Below are positions 18,398 through 28,400 of a DNA stretch of 64,000 nt, piece after piece. A program made the position numbers and the translations under genes. This DNA comes from Reichenbachiella sp. (GTDB lineage: Bacteria > Bacteroidota > Bacteroidia > Cytophagales > Cyclobacteriaceae). The notes below the pieces were generated by a model. That model saw only the letters and a program-made list of their open reading frames with translations, made no database searches and had not been told where the DNA came from. Location: NCBI RefSeq assembly GCF_033344935.1, contig NZ_JAWPMM010000001.1, forward strand, positions 4,305,501 through 4,369,500, read 5' to 3'. Position 1 is the first letter of the stretch, and each line of letters starts with the position of its first letter.

Positions 18398-18907
18398 TTA
18401 CTTTTTAAGTTCTTCCAAAATATTAGCTTCTATCCTAAGCTTTTGAGGTGGGTATTTTTTCATTAAAAAATCTATGAATCGGAGTAAGGAATTATTCTTT
18501 TCAAGAGATTTCAAACTTCGTAATTCGAAATTACGATCATAAAATTCAACTTTCAAAATAAACCGTTTAACCAAAATCAACGAAAAAGCCCTTTCTCCGG
18601 CTAAAAAAACAAACCCTAATCCAAGTAATAGTGCTCCAGTTCCTCTTACACCACGACCATTAAGTTCTGATAGATCTACAGAATTTCCCATGCCATTCAA
18701 AGCCCAATAAAGTCCATATGTCACCAATGCAATAGAGCACAAACCAAAAATTGAAGTGAGAATAGGATATTTTGTCAGCATTCCTTTATAAACATAAATT
18801 TTAGAAACTTGCGTCAAATCAATTTTTCTAAACCCATAATTCCCTCCAAACAGGTGTAGCTCTTGTTTGGTAAATCCGAAATTATCTCCTTCGAATAGAT
18901 ACTTCAT
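18398..18907 (-). CDS. uncharacterised membrane protein with PH-like outer segments
   Basis: 169 residues. The opening reads as beta strands (KYLFEGDNFGFTKQELHLF), followed by two membrane helices (about 50-70 and 90-110) and a basic C-terminal part (LRSLKSLEKNN, LRIEANILEELKK). The layout is reminiscent of small bacterial proteins with a PH-like domain interrupted by membrane helices, but no family is assigned. It is five bases downstream of rnhA. Confidence 0.6.
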   Translation of the reverse strand: MKYLFEGDNFGFTKQELHLFGGNYGFRKIDLTQVSKIYVYKGMLTKYPILTSIFGLCSIALVTYGLYWALNGMGNSVDLSELNGRGVRGTGALLLGLGFVFLAGERAFSLILVKRFILKVEFYDRNFELRSLKSLEKNNSLLRFIDFLMKKYPPQKLRIEANILEELKK

Positions 18908-18912
18908 CAGAT

Positions 18913-19386
18913 TTAAAAATCATTAATCCCATTCTCAAAAGCCTGATCAGGAGGAAGATTAGAACCTGAAGCAGCTTCTACGGCTAGCTCGTCGCAACGT
19001 TCGTTTTCGGGAATGCCGGCATGGCCTTTCACCCATTTGAAGGTGACTTTATTGCGCTTGTAGGGTGGAATAAAGCGCTCCCACAAGTCTTTGTTTTTCT
19101 TGTCTTTAAATCCTTTTTTCACCCAGCCCCACAGCCAGCCTTTTTCTACAGCGTCTACCACGTATTTCGAATCAGAATAGATCAGCACTTCGGCATTCAC
19201 TACTTTCAGCGCTTCAAGGCCTTTGATCACCGCCAGGAGTTCCATGCGGTTGTTGGTAGTTTTACGGAACCCCTCGGACAGTTCTTTCCTGTGGCCTTTG
19301 GCTAATAGGACGGTTCCATATCCTCCTGGACCCGGATTGCCTCTGGATGAACCGTCGGTATATATGATGATGCTAGGTTGAGCCAT
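18913..19386 (-). CDS. rnhA: ribonuclease HI
   Basis: 157 residues; it degrades the RNA strand of RNA-DNA hybrids. The DEDD active site is complete: Asp11 in YTDGSSRGNPGPGGYG, Glu49 in NNRMELLAV, Asp72 in SDSKYV and Asp132 in RCDELA, with His122 in KGHAG. Length equals the E. coli enzyme. It appears to be first of a (-) run with the membrane protein, GNAT and HutD genes. Confidence 0.97.
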   Translation of the reverse strand: MAQPSIIIYTDGSSRGNPGPGGYGTVLLAKGHRKELSEGFRKTTNNRMELLAVIKGLEALKVVNAEVLIYSDSKYVVDAVEKGWLWGWVKKGFKDKKNKDLWERFIPPYKRNKVTFKWVKGHAGIPENERCDELAVEAASGSNLPPDQAFENGINDF

Positions 19387-19391
19387 GGGAA

Positions 19392-19452
19392 AGAGTTGAA
19401 AGTCTAAAGTAAAAAGTTATAAGTCTTAAGTAGAAAGTTAAAAGATTAAAGG
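19392..19452. repeat. A+T-rich degenerate tandem repeat
   Basis: About three imperfect copies of a unit like AAAGTCTAAAGTAAAAAGTT lie upstream of rnhA. There are no ORFs or hairpins in it. It may be a spacer or a remnant of slippage. Confidence 0.45.
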
Positions 19453-19485
19453 CTTTATCCAAAGCTCAACCGTTGACCACAGAAT

Positions 19486-20058
19486 CTAAAAAGCTATTCC
19501 GTTCTTGAATAGTTTGATCGAAATCGCCAACAGAATAATGCCGAAAACTTTACGGATTATATTGAAGCCGGCATGTCCAATTTTCTTTTCCAGCCAACTG
19601 GAGGACTTGAGCACGGCATAGATCAAGAGCAAGTTGATCAAAATACCCATTAATATGTTGGTCAAATCAAATTCCGCACGGAGCGATATCAGCGACGTCA
19701 TCGTACCCGGTCCAGCAATCAAAGGAAAGGCGATCGGCACAATAGAAGACGAGCTAGACTCTTCTTCGTCCGATTTGAAAAGTTCAATGCCCAAAACCAT
19801 TTCCATACCAATCATAAACATGATCAATGCCCCTGCGATCGCGAAAGAACCTACATCGATACCTAAAAGACCTAAAATTTTATCTCCTAAAAAGAGGAAG
19901 ATGACCATGATCACACCAGCCACAAACGTGGCTCTGAAACTATGGATTACTCCAGCCTTCTTTCGAAGGTTGATAATGATAGGGATGCTCCCTAGGATGT
20001 CAATCACCGAAAACAAAATCAGTGAAACAGACAAAATTTGAGTGAATTCGAGTTGCAT
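19486..20058 (-). CDS. MarC family (UPF0056) integral membrane protein
   Basis: 190 residues with six hydrophobic helices. Family signatures are FSVIDILGSIPIII near 17-30 and VPIAFPLIAGPGTMTSLISL near 105-124. MarC-family proteins are inner-membrane proteins of unknown transport role, once wrongly linked to multidrug resistance. An acidic/Ser loop (KSDEEESSSSS) lies before the second motif. It starts three bases after aroQ ends, so the two are an operon. Confidence 0.9.
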   Translation of the reverse strand: MQLEFTQILSVSLILFSVIDILGSIPIIINLRKKAGVIHSFRATFVAGVIMVIFLFLGDKILGLLGIDVGSFAIAGALIMFMIGMEMVLGIELFKSDEEESSSSSIVPIAFPLIAGPGTMTSLISLRAEFDLTNILMGILINLLLIYAVLKSSSWLEKKIGHAGFNIIRKVFGIILLAISIKLFKNGIAF

Positions 20059-20061
20059 GAA

Positions 20062-20481
20062 TTAGTTGTTTAAAATGTATTGGATGCCTTCTTTGTATCC
20101 ATCTAGGCCTAGTCCGATATAATGCGCCACACATACAGGCGTCAGGTAACTGTGATGTCTGAATTTTTCGCGTTCCATGATGTTGGAAATATGAACTTCA
20201 ACCACCGGAGTAGACACACCCTTTACCGCATCGGCCAAAGCAACAGAGGTATGGGTGTAGCCTCCGGCATTTAGAATAATGCCATCATAGTCAAATCCCA
20301 CTTCATGGATTTTGTCGATCATTACTCCTTCGTGATTGGTTTGCAGGTATTCCAGCTCTACATCTGTAAATTTCACCTTGAGGTGTTCAAAGTAATCTTC
20401 AAAAGTTTCATGACCGTAAATTTCGGGTTCGCGCCTGCCTAGCAGGTTCAGATTTGGTCCGTTGAGAATGAGTATTTTCAT
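20062..20481 (-). CDS. aroQ: type II 3-dehydroquinate dehydratase
   Basis: 139 residues; it dehydrates 3-dehydroquinate to 3-dehydroshikimate in the shikimate pathway. Seen: NGPNLNLLGRREPEIYG, with the lid Arg and the catalytic Tyr22, then LNAGGYTHTSVALADA with the active-site Asn, and PVVEVHISN with the conserved His. Length matches the dodecameric type II enzymes. A promoter fits just upstream. Confidence 0.96.
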   Translation of the reverse strand: MKILILNGPNLNLLGRREPEIYGHETFEDYFEHLKVKFTDVELEYLQTNHEGVMIDKIHEVGFDYDGIILNAGGYTHTSVALADAVKGVSTPVVEVHISNIMEREKFRHHSYLTPVCVAHYIGLGLDGYKEGIQYILNN

Positions 20482-20500
20482 GATCTAAATATAAAGGGCG

Positions 20501-20534
20501 CAAAAGTAAGCTACAACTATCGATAGATGACAAA
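20501..20534 (-). promoter_or_regulatory. promoter of aroQ-marC
   Basis: On the minus strand TTTG (20534-20531) is followed after 22 bases by TACTTTTG (20508-20501), an exact TAnnTTTG. This gives a leader of roughly 15 bases. The spacing is one base longer than the usual 19-21. Confidence 0.55.
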
Positions 20535-20662
20535 CCCGTTGCACAGTTTTCTAAAATAGTTCATTTTTACTTTGCTTAACAATACTGCGGTCATATCGTA
20601 AGGCAATGGAGATATCTCCTCAGCAGCACGCAGAATTAACTGGCCAAGGCATAACCGACAGA

Positions 20663-20695
20663 AGATCTCTCCGGCTACGCCTACGAGATGACAAA
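20663..20695. repeat. dispersed intergenic repeat, copy 2
   Basis: Shares AGATCTCTCC at the left and GAGATGACA at the right with 10766-10794, with a different centre (GGCTACGCC). Both have inverted ATCTC/GAGAT. It ends 11 bases before xerD and may lie in its leader. Confidence 0.4.
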
Positions 20696-20706
20696 CAACG
20701 AAAAAA

Positions 20707-21606
20707 ATGTCCTGGAAATTCTACATCAGTCAATTCAAATCCTATCTACAGCTAGAACGCTCACTAGCTCCCAATTCTGTAGAGGCTTATGTACAGGATA
20801 TCGTGAAGTTAGAGCAATTCCTTATTCTGAAAGAAAACGACCATGGCCCCCTAAAGGTCAAAGATTCAGATATCAGAGACCTATTAGAATACATTCATGG
20901 ACTCGGCATGTCAGCCTATTCACAGGCTCGAATCGTATCAGGTATCAAATCATTCTTTAAGTACCTAGTGTTCGAAGGAGACTTAGACAAAGACCCTTCT
21001 GAACTGATTGAAGCACCCAAACTGGGACGCAAACTGCCCGACACACTCAATGTGCAAGAAATTGATGCCTTGTTCGATGCCATAGACCTCAGCACGCCAG
21101 AAGGTCCTCGAAACAAAGCCATGCTCGAAACACTGTACAGTTCGGGATTGCGGGTATCTGAGTTGGTCAATCTGCAGCTGAATTGTGTACTGGAAGACAT
21201 TGGATTTTTGAGAGTGATTGGTAAAGGAAACAAAGAACGCTTGGTTCCGATTGGTCGGGAAGCACTGAAACACCTCAAGATTTATGTAGAGCAAATTCGC
21301 TGTCACCTCGACATCAAAAAAGGCCACGAGCATATCGTATTTCTCAATCGAAGAGGGGCACAATTGACCAGGGTGATGATTTTCACTATCATTAAAAATC
21401 TGGCGATTAAAATAGGTTTGAATAAAAAAATAAGCCCTCACACCTTCAGACACTCCTTTGCTACCCACCTGATCGAAGGTGGAGCTGACCTTAGAGCAGT
21501 ACAAGAAATGCTAGGACATGAGTCTATCACCACCACAGAGATTTACACACACTTGGATCGGGATTATCTAAAACAGATCGTGAGAGACTATCACCCGAGG
21601 AGTTAA
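20707..21606 (+). CDS. xerD: site-specific tyrosine recombinase XerD-like
   Basis: 299 residues. An N-terminal SAM-like DNA-binding domain (1-95) is followed by the catalytic domain with the complete set Arg149, Lys173, His245, Arg248, His271 and nucleophile Tyr280. Length and the GHESITTTEIYTHLD ending match the housekeeping Xer recombinases that resolve chromosome dimers at dif with FtsK. An ftsK gene lies 24 kb away. No phage or integron genes adjoin, so a mobile-element integrase is unlikely. Confidence 0.9.
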   Translation: MSWKFYISQFKSYLQLERSLAPNSVEAYVQDIVKLEQFLILKENDHGPLKVKDSDIRDLLEYIHGLGMSAYSQARIVSGIKSFFKYLVFEGDLDKDPSELIEAPKLGRKLPDTLNVQEIDALFDAIDLSTPEGPRNKAMLETLYSSGLRVSELVNLQLNCVLEDIGFLRVIGKGNKERLVPIGREALKHLKIYVEQIRCHLDIKKGHEHIVFLNRRGAQLTRVMIFTIIKNLAIKIGLNKKISPHTFRHSFATHLIEGGADLRAVQEMLGHESITTTEIYTHLDRDYLKQIVRDYHPRS

Positions 21607-21632
21607 CAAGGAAGGTTACCCTTCCTTATTAA
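21603..21632. terminator. bidirectional hairpin between xerD and the OmpA-family gene
   Basis: AAGGAAGG (21608-21615) and CCTTCCTT (21620-21627) pair over a 4-base loop, with TTAA at both outer ends. The loop contains the stop codon of the minus-strand gene. There is no long T tract, so it is a moderate candidate for convergent termination. Confidence 0.55.
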
Positions 21633-24288
21633 CTTCCTCATCCCCTCTTCCAACTAGCTGAATCGAAAGGTCCATGATCGACTCATCTTCTATTTCCACT
21701 AAAATCCCTTCGTCCATGAACTCATCCTGTTGAACTATCAGTTTATAGATAGCATGTGAATTTACCCTCAATTCAAAATTTCCTTGTTCATCCGTGTATA
21801 CCTGAGTGGCTCGATGCGCGCCTTTGACAACCATAGTAACCACAGCGTCCTTCAATGCATTTCCCATAGCATCTTTCACCTGGCCAGAAAGAAGCGTAGG
21901 TCCTGTTGAATTTTGCTCAACCAGCACGAATTCTTTTCGATCTTCATCCGACATATGCTCAGAGATGTAATCTGCATCTATCCACAAAAGTTTCTTTTCT
22001 TCTTCGGTAAGTGCGTCCGGCAAAAATCCGGTTATCATAAATTCAGCTCTACGGTTTTTCTGATGTTCTGACTCTGGACATCTTATACCGTTGCTACAAT
22101 TGTTTACCAAATGTGACTCTCCATATCCCTGCCCCAAGATTCTTGCATGGTCCACTCCATGGGCAGCCACATAATCTGCAGAAGATTTAGCCCGCTTATC
22201 TGACAAATCAAAATTGTATTGATCTCCACCTCTACTATCGGTATGCGTGCTTAGTTCAACGATAATTGAAGGATTTTCCATTAAAGTTTCAGTGAATTTA
22301 TCTAGCTCTACAGCCGCATCAGGTCTAATATCCCACTTAGCCAAATCAAAATGAATATCATTCAATCCAATAGGCTTACCTATAATGATTTTCTCCAAGT
22401 CTCGATCAAAAATGATTTCACCGTTGTGTTGATCTCCTATCTCTAACTTATCTGTTTCGGAGAAATATCTATATTTCTTAAACATAAAAGAATAAGTACT
22501 GTTAGGGTGACCAAGGAAAGAATAAGCTCCGTCTGCCTCCGTTACGATTCCAAATTTTTCACCAGTCGTTTCGTTGGTTACAATAACTCTGGCTTGTGCC
22601 AAAGAGTCTCCTCTTACCTCATCAGTTATTGTTCCTCTCACCACCAAACGGTCTTTCATAATTCTCAACACGAGTGTATCTCCTTCTGGCCATTGCTGAG
22701 GACTGAAACGACTCATGTCCTTTGAATAGTCTAATTTCCCAGCCAGAACAGTAAATCGATGATCCATGTCATATTCAAAATGGAATGAACCGTTTTGAGG
22801 CGTAATAGATTGTTCGATTGTATCCCCTACAGCGGATACAACCTGAACCGTTGCATTTTCTATAGGATTGCCCGTAACCAAATCCACCACTTGCCCAGGG
22901 ATATACCTGTGTTGAGAATAACGGAAAGCATAAATATCATCTAAGCCTTTACCACCTGGTCGATTGGAAGAAATGTACCCATATTGATCCGATCCTTTTG
23001 ACTGAACACAAATACCAAAGTCATCACTAGCCGTATTCATTGGATAACCCAAATTTTGAGGTTTAGCATGCTCATTTTTTAGATCAACTTCAAATAAATC
23101 TAAACCTCCGAGTCCCATATGCCCATTGGAAGCAAAATACAAAATATCATCTTCTGAAATGAAAGGGAACATTTCTGATCCTTCGGTATTGATTTTGTCT
23201 CCTAAATTTTCAGGTTCTCCCCATACTCCATTTCTCCAATGACACATATAAAGGTCCGTTTCACCTAGGCCTCCCTCTCTATTAGAAGCAAAATAGAGCC
23301 GTTTCCCATCTCTACTTACCGTTGGGTGACCTGAAGAGATATTGGCATCATTGAACCAAAGCTCCACAGGGGTAGACCATTTGCCGTTCTCCTCAATCTC
23401 TGAATAGAAAAGCTTCAGGTTTACTTCTCCACTTTTGCTTTCATTTACTTTCGAGCCTTGTACACGTAGTTTTTTGTTGCTTACCCTTACCTCGCCTTTT
23501 TCATAACTATTTCGAGTAAATATCACTTTGGTGTCGTTCTCATAAAATGCTACTGGCCCTTCGTGATAACTCGTTTTTAGCCTTCTATTAAACTCATTGA
23601 CCTCGTTGTTGGAGTCGACTGAGAACAGGTTTAAAAAGTAGGTGTCATCCCAATCATACTTAGCTTTCAGAAACTGAGTCATGTTCGCCGTTCTTCGCGA
23701 GGAGACCATGATCAAGCCATCTTGATAAAAAGTAGGACTAAAATCGTAGCCCTCAGAATTGAAAGGTGCATTCCATACTTCAAAACGAATTGAGTCTCTA
23801 TAGAAAGTAAGCTGCCTTTCCAGACCATCCAATCTCAACTTTATTCTCTTGTCCTCAGGATTATTAGCCTCAAACTTCTCGAACCAAGTTTTAGCTTCTA
23901 CATACTTCCCCTGGTAAATCAATGCTTCTGCGTAATTGATATAATGCCTATCTTCAACTATTAATTCGGGCCTATCGATAACCTCGGAATACCACCTTTG
24001 GGCACTATCCATTTCTTGAATTTGATAATAGCCATCTGCTATTTCGACTTTGAGTGTATCATCAGTTGGCAATTGTTCGAAGGCCTTTTTGTAAACCTCA
24101 ATTCCCTTTCGGTAAGCTAGGTCATCAAAGTATTTGTCCGCTCGCTCCTTAGTTCTACGATAGTTGTTTAGCTTAAAATTACTTGGCTTGGATGCGGCAT
24201 CATCCTGCGCCGATGCCGTAGCCACAAAAAGTAAAACTGATAAAAAAAGGTATACGATAATGAATATGATTTTTTTATACATGCTCAT
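21616..24288 (-). CDS. TPR / beta-propeller / OmpA-domain envelope protein, PorE-like
   Basis: 890 residues. In order: signal peptide (to ASAQD), TPR-like helices (about 45-165), WD40-like PD40 propeller blades (about 220-480, with SRDGKRLYFASNREGG), two carboxypeptidase-regulatory-like beta domains (about 455-620), and an OmpA peptidoglycan-binding domain (about 640-752; HTDSRGG, NRRAEFMI). A further carboxypeptidase-like domain ends the protein, which is unusual because OmpA is normally last. T9SS PorE has a similar TPR-propeller-CRD-OmpA architecture. Genes of this kind commonly follow porP/sprF paralogues beside T9SS type B cargo. Inferred role: anchoring the PorP-cargo complex to peptidoglycan. 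Confidence 0.88.
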   Translation of the reverse strand: MSMYKKIIFIIVYLFLSVLLFVATASAQDDAASKPSNFKLNNYRRTKERADKYFDDLAYRKGIEVYKKAFEQLPTDDTLKVEIADGYYQIQEMDSAQRWYSEVIDRPELIVEDRHYINYAEALIYQGKYVEAKTWFEKFEANNPEDKRIKLRLDGLERQLTFYRDSIRFEVWNAPFNSEGYDFSPTFYQDGLIMVSSRRTANMTQFLKAKYDWDDTYFLNLFSVDSNNEVNEFNRRLKTSYHEGPVAFYENDTKVIFTRNSYEKGEVRVSNKKLRVQGSKVNESKSGEVNLKLFYSEIEENGKWSTPVELWFNDANISSGHPTVSRDGKRLYFASNREGGLGETDLYMCHWRNGVWGEPENLGDKINTEGSEMFPFISEDDILYFASNGHMGLGGLDLFEVDLKNEHAKPQNLGYPMNTASDDFGICVQSKGSDQYGYISSNRPGGKGLDDIYAFRYSQHRYIPGQVVDLVTGNPIENATVQVVSAVGDTIEQSITPQNGSFHFEYDMDHRFTVLAGKLDYSKDMSRFSPQQWPEGDTLVLRIMKDRLVVRGTITDEVRGDSLAQARVIVTNETTGEKFGIVTEADGAYSFLGHPNSTYSFMFKKYRYFSETDKLEIGDQHNGEIIFDRDLEKIIIGKPIGLNDIHFDLAKWDIRPDAAVELDKFTETLMENPSIIVELSTHTDSRGGDQYNFDLSDKRAKSSADYVAAHGVDHARILGQGYGESHLVNNCSNGIRCPESEHQKNRRAEFMITGFLPDALTEEEKKLLWIDADYISEHMSDEDRKEFVLVEQNSTGPTLLSGQVKDAMGNALKDAVVTMVVKGAHRATQVYTDEQGNFELRVNSHAIYKLIVQQDEFMDEGILVEIEDESIMDLSIQLVGRGDEEVNKEG

Positions 24289-24299
24289 GATAGGGTGGT

Positions 24300-25226
24300 T
24301 TAAAAATATCTTGGCGTAACAATTTTATCGCTCTTCAGATTGAAGACATAATTGATCATGATTTCGTGAGAACCACTATTTACTCTGCTCAAGTCTGTAG
24401 TGGTTAGAAAATCGTAAGAATAGCCTAGTTGAAATTGAGGTGTAATCTGCAGTTGGAACAGGGCATCGAAACTATCCAAAGACCTATAAGACAATCCCAG
24501 CCATACGATGTCTTTGATCAAAAAATTTGCATTTATATCGATCTCAAACGGAGCACCTTGCACCCATTTGAAAAGTATATTTGGTTTTAATTTCAAGTTA
24601 GGATTAAGATCAAATACATATCCTCCACTCACGAAATAGTGTCTGACCAATTTAGCATCAGGATCCGCAGCTCCCTCTCCGCCATCATACAATGCATTGC
24701 TGAACAACTGAGGAACTGAAAATCCAAGATAAAACCTGTCTGAATGCCACATGATACCTGCACCCGCATTTGGTGACAAGTCATTAATTCCTTGATTGGC
24801 CAGGTTAGGATCATTGTAAATATTCTCTGAATAGTCTACCCTATACTGATTAAAACTGGCTTGCAAGCCAAATGAAAGCTTGCTATAGTCTGAAAGTTGA
24901 ATACGATAGGCATAACTAAAGTAGGCACCAAATTGATCAGTAATACCAATTTTATCTCTTACCAAAACAGCACCTAAAGCTATAGACCTGTATTTGATTG
25001 GGCTATGAATGGAAAAAGTCTGTGTACTGGGTGCTCCATCAAACCCAACCCATTGCTCACGAGCTAAAAGACTGGTACTAATCCCCTCATGAATACCTGC
25101 ATAAGCAGGGTTAATAGCCAATTGATTGAACATATATTGTGTAAACATGACTTGTTGCTGCGCATGGGTATGTCCTGCTAAGCACAAAAGGCTAGTTACG
25201 ATTAGAAGTAATTTTATTCTTTTCAT
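24300..25226 (-). CDS. PorP/SprF family type IX secretion outer-membrane protein
   Basis: 308 residues from the ATG at 25226, giving a signal peptide ending HTHAQ. Family marks are QYMFNQLAINPAYAG at the mature N-terminus and strand-like repeats ending in a barrel (MINYVFNLKSD). SprF is needed for secretion of the gliding adhesin SprB in Flavobacterium, and each paralogue tends to serve the type B CTD protein encoded beside it. Here that would be the giant protein immediately upstream. The OmpA-family gene begins 11 bases after its stop. Confidence 0.92.
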   Translation of the reverse strand: MKRIKLLLIVTSLLCLAGHTHAQQQVMFTQYMFNQLAINPAYAGIHEGISTSLLAREQWVGFDGAPSTQTFSIHSPIKYRSIALGAVLVRDKIGITDQFGAYFSYAYRIQLSDYSKLSFGLQASFNQYRVDYSENIYNDPNLANQGINDLSPNAGAGIMWHSDRFYLGFSVPQLFSNALYDGGEGAADPDAKLVRHYFVSGGYVFDLNPNLKLKPNILFKWVQGAPFEIDINANFLIKDIVWLGLSYRSLDSFDALFQLQITPQFQLGYSYDFLTTTDLSRVNSGSHEIMINYVFNLKSDKIVTPRYF

Positions 25227-25399
25227 GTTCAGAGTGTTTGGTTCTGTACAATCCATTCCATTACCTGAATGAATTAATACTCAATATTATTTGATCTAAA
25301 CACCTCATATGATAGGACTCGTTGAGTGTGATGGTTTTCTCGTTGAATAGAATGCATCTGGCCAGGGAGATCAACCTGATGATTACAATTATACTAAAC

Positions 25400-25430
25400 A
25401 AAAAAACCTATCTCATATCTCAGAGACGGG
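25400..25430 (-). terminator. intrinsic terminator after the giant adhesin gene
   Basis: On the minus strand the transcript folds GAGACGGG's complement (25430-25423) against 25414-25407, a stem of eight positions with one mismatch and one G-U pair. A run of seven U (25406-25400) follows. It lies 34 bases past the stop, so porP may need its own promoter or partial read-through. Confidence 0.6.
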
Positions 25431-25464
25431 TCTTCATAACCTAAAACAAAACTGTTTCCTTAAT

Positions 25465-28400
25465 CTATTCTACCCTTACGAAGCCTTTGATTAGATCGTC
25501 TCCGTTTCCTAAGTCAACAAGGTAGAAGTAAGTCCCTACGGGTAACCTTCCGGTAGAACCAAGTATTCCTGTTCCACTGCCACTTCCAAAAAATGCATTG
25601 CCTCTATTGTCATAGCCTTTTGTATCCCAAACCTTATTTCCCCATCTATTGAAAATTTGAACTGAATTATTTGGGAAATCCTCTATATTTTCAATTTGAA
25701 GCCTGTCGTATGGCGCTGGACTGTTTCGAGAAACTACAGTATTTAATACAGTTGCCGGTGATTCACATAGATCCGCATCCAACTCATTGGGTATTCCATC
25801 CCTATCACAGTCGCCATTTATTTCATCAGTTGTGGCAATTCCATCACCGTCATCGTCTTCGTCCAAATAGTTAGCAATTCCATCACCATCTGTGTCATCG
25901 TTTGCAGGATTTCCATCTTGATCTAAGTCCTCATCTATAGATTCTACCCCATCTCCATCATCATCCGTGTCCAGATAATCTGGAATGTTGTCTCCATCTG
26001 TATCATCATTGGTTGGATCGTCATCTGAATCTACGTCCTCATCTTTGGTATCAATCCCGTCACCATCGTCATCTTCATCTAGGTAGTCTGGAATGTCGTC
26101 GCCATCCGAATCATCGTCAGTTGGATCTCCGTTTCCATCCAAATCCTCATCTATATCAGGAATATTGTCTCCATCTGAATCATTGGCCAGTATAATCAGT
26201 TCAAGAGCGGTAATATCCATCGTTTGATTTCCAGCAGCATCTGTACTGGTTACTATTACCTCATTACTACCATCTACATTTGGATCAAATATTCCAGTAG
26301 TTGGCGTTTGGTTAGTATTTAATGTCCAGTTTCCTGAAGCATCTGCCGTCACTTCAAATGTGGCTCCACCAACTTCTATAGTTACAGTACTTCCTGCTTC
26401 GGCCGTTCCTTCTAAAGTAGGAGTTTTATCACTGGTAATTTGACTAACAACTGAAGGTATTTCCGGTGGTGTTACATCATAATCTACCGTCTTAGTTGCT
26501 TCTGTCGCTGGGTTGCCCGCTACGTCTGATACATTCGCAGTGATGTCATTGTCACCTTCGGTTAAGGCTTGTACATCGGCTGCTGGGATATCTAGTGTCC
26601 AGGCGTTGCCTGTTACTGTCGCATCATAATCTTCGCCATTCAGGCTCACTGTGATCGTTTGACCATCTTCTACGCCTGTGGTTGTTCCGCTTACAGTAAC
26701 ATCGGTGTTGTCTTCGATCGCGTTGATGATGTCATCACCGGCTACTGTAGCGATGGTGATCGTTGGCGCAATGATGTCATAATCTACCGTCTTAGTTGCT
26801 TCGGTCGCTGGGTTGCCTGCTACGTCTGATACATTCGCAGTGATGTCGTTGTCGCCTTCGGTCAAGGCTTGTACATCTGCTGCTGGGATGTCTAGTGTCC
26901 AAGTGTTGCCTGTAACTGTCGCATCGTAGTCTTCGCCGTTCAATGAGACGGTGATCGTTTGACCGTCTTCTACGCCTATCGTTGTGCCGCTTACCGTTAC
27001 GTCGGTGTTGTCTTCAATCGCGTTGATGATGTCGTCATCTGCTACCGTACTAATGATAATAGTAGGAGCAGTGGTATCGTAGTTTATCGTGCTGATTACT
27101 TCAATAGCAGGATTTCCTACCGCGTCAGAAACATTTGCTGAAATATCATGATCTCCCTCGCCCAAAGCTTGTACATCTACTGCTGGTATATCCAATGACC
27201 AGACATTGCCGATCACAGTAGCCATATAGTTTAAGCCATTTAGCGTAATCGTAATCATTTGTCCGTCTTCTACGCCTGTAGTTGTTCCGCTTACCGTTAC
27301 GTCTGTGTTGTCTTCAATCGCGTTGATGATGTCGTCGCCGGCAATTGTATCAATAACAATTACTGGGGCAGTCGTGTCATAAACAGTGGTCGCTGTTGCC
27401 GCGGCCGTGTTGTTGTTGCCCGCCGCGTCTTGCGCTACATTAGCCGCTACATCTACAGTGATGTCGCCTGCTCCACTTGGCGTAATCTCTACGGTGTACG
27501 TGCCATCGCCATTGTCGGTGAAGTCGGTCGCACTGCCGTTGCCTACGGTCACATCACCCACTACAAAACCGGTGACGATTTCTCCAAAGTCGATCGTTAC
27601 ATCATATGGCGTCGTGCTGTTTACTGCTGCTGGCTCTCCACTGGTACTTGGGCTTGGGGCAGTCGTGTCATATACTGTCGTCGCTGTTGTCGCCGCTGTG
27701 TTGTTGTTGCCCGCCGCGTCTTGGGCTACGTTAGCCGCTACATCTACAGTGATGTCGCCTGCTCCACTTGGGGTGATCTCTACAGTGTACGTGCCATCGC
27801 CATTGTCGGTGAAGTCGGTCGCACTGCCGTTGCCTACGGTCACATCACCCACTACAAAACCGGTGACGATTTCTCCAAAGTCGATCGTTACATCATATGG
27901 CGTCGTGCTGTTTACTGCTGCTGGCTCTCCACTGGTACTTGCGCTCGGGGCAGTCGTGTCATAAACAGTGGTCGCTGTTGCCGCGGCCGTGTTGTTGTTG
28001 CCCGCCGCGTCTTGCGCTACATTAGCCGCTACATCTACAGTGATGTCGCCTGCTCCACTTGGCGTAATCTCTACGGTGTACGTGCCATCGCCATTGTCGG
28101 TGAAGTCGGTCGCACTGCCGTTGCCTACGGTCACATCACCCACTACAAAACCGGTGACGATTTCTCCAAAGTCGATCGTTACATCATATGGCGTCGTGCT
28201 GTTTACTGCTGCTGGCTCTCCACTGGTACTTGGGCTTGGGGCAGTCGTGTCATATACTGTCGTCGCTGTTGTCGCCGCTGTGTTGTTGTTGCCCGCCGCG
28301 TCTTGGGCTACGTTAGCCGCTACATCTACAGTGATGTCGCCTGCTCCACTTGGGGTGATCTCTACAGTGTACGTGCCATCGCCATTGTCGGTGAAGTCGG

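Noticed and set aside
20707-21606. XerD-like gene as the integrase of a mobile element.
   Set aside because: Housekeeping-type length and motifs, no repeats at its ends, no cargo or phage genes nearby, and normal neighbours such as aroQ.
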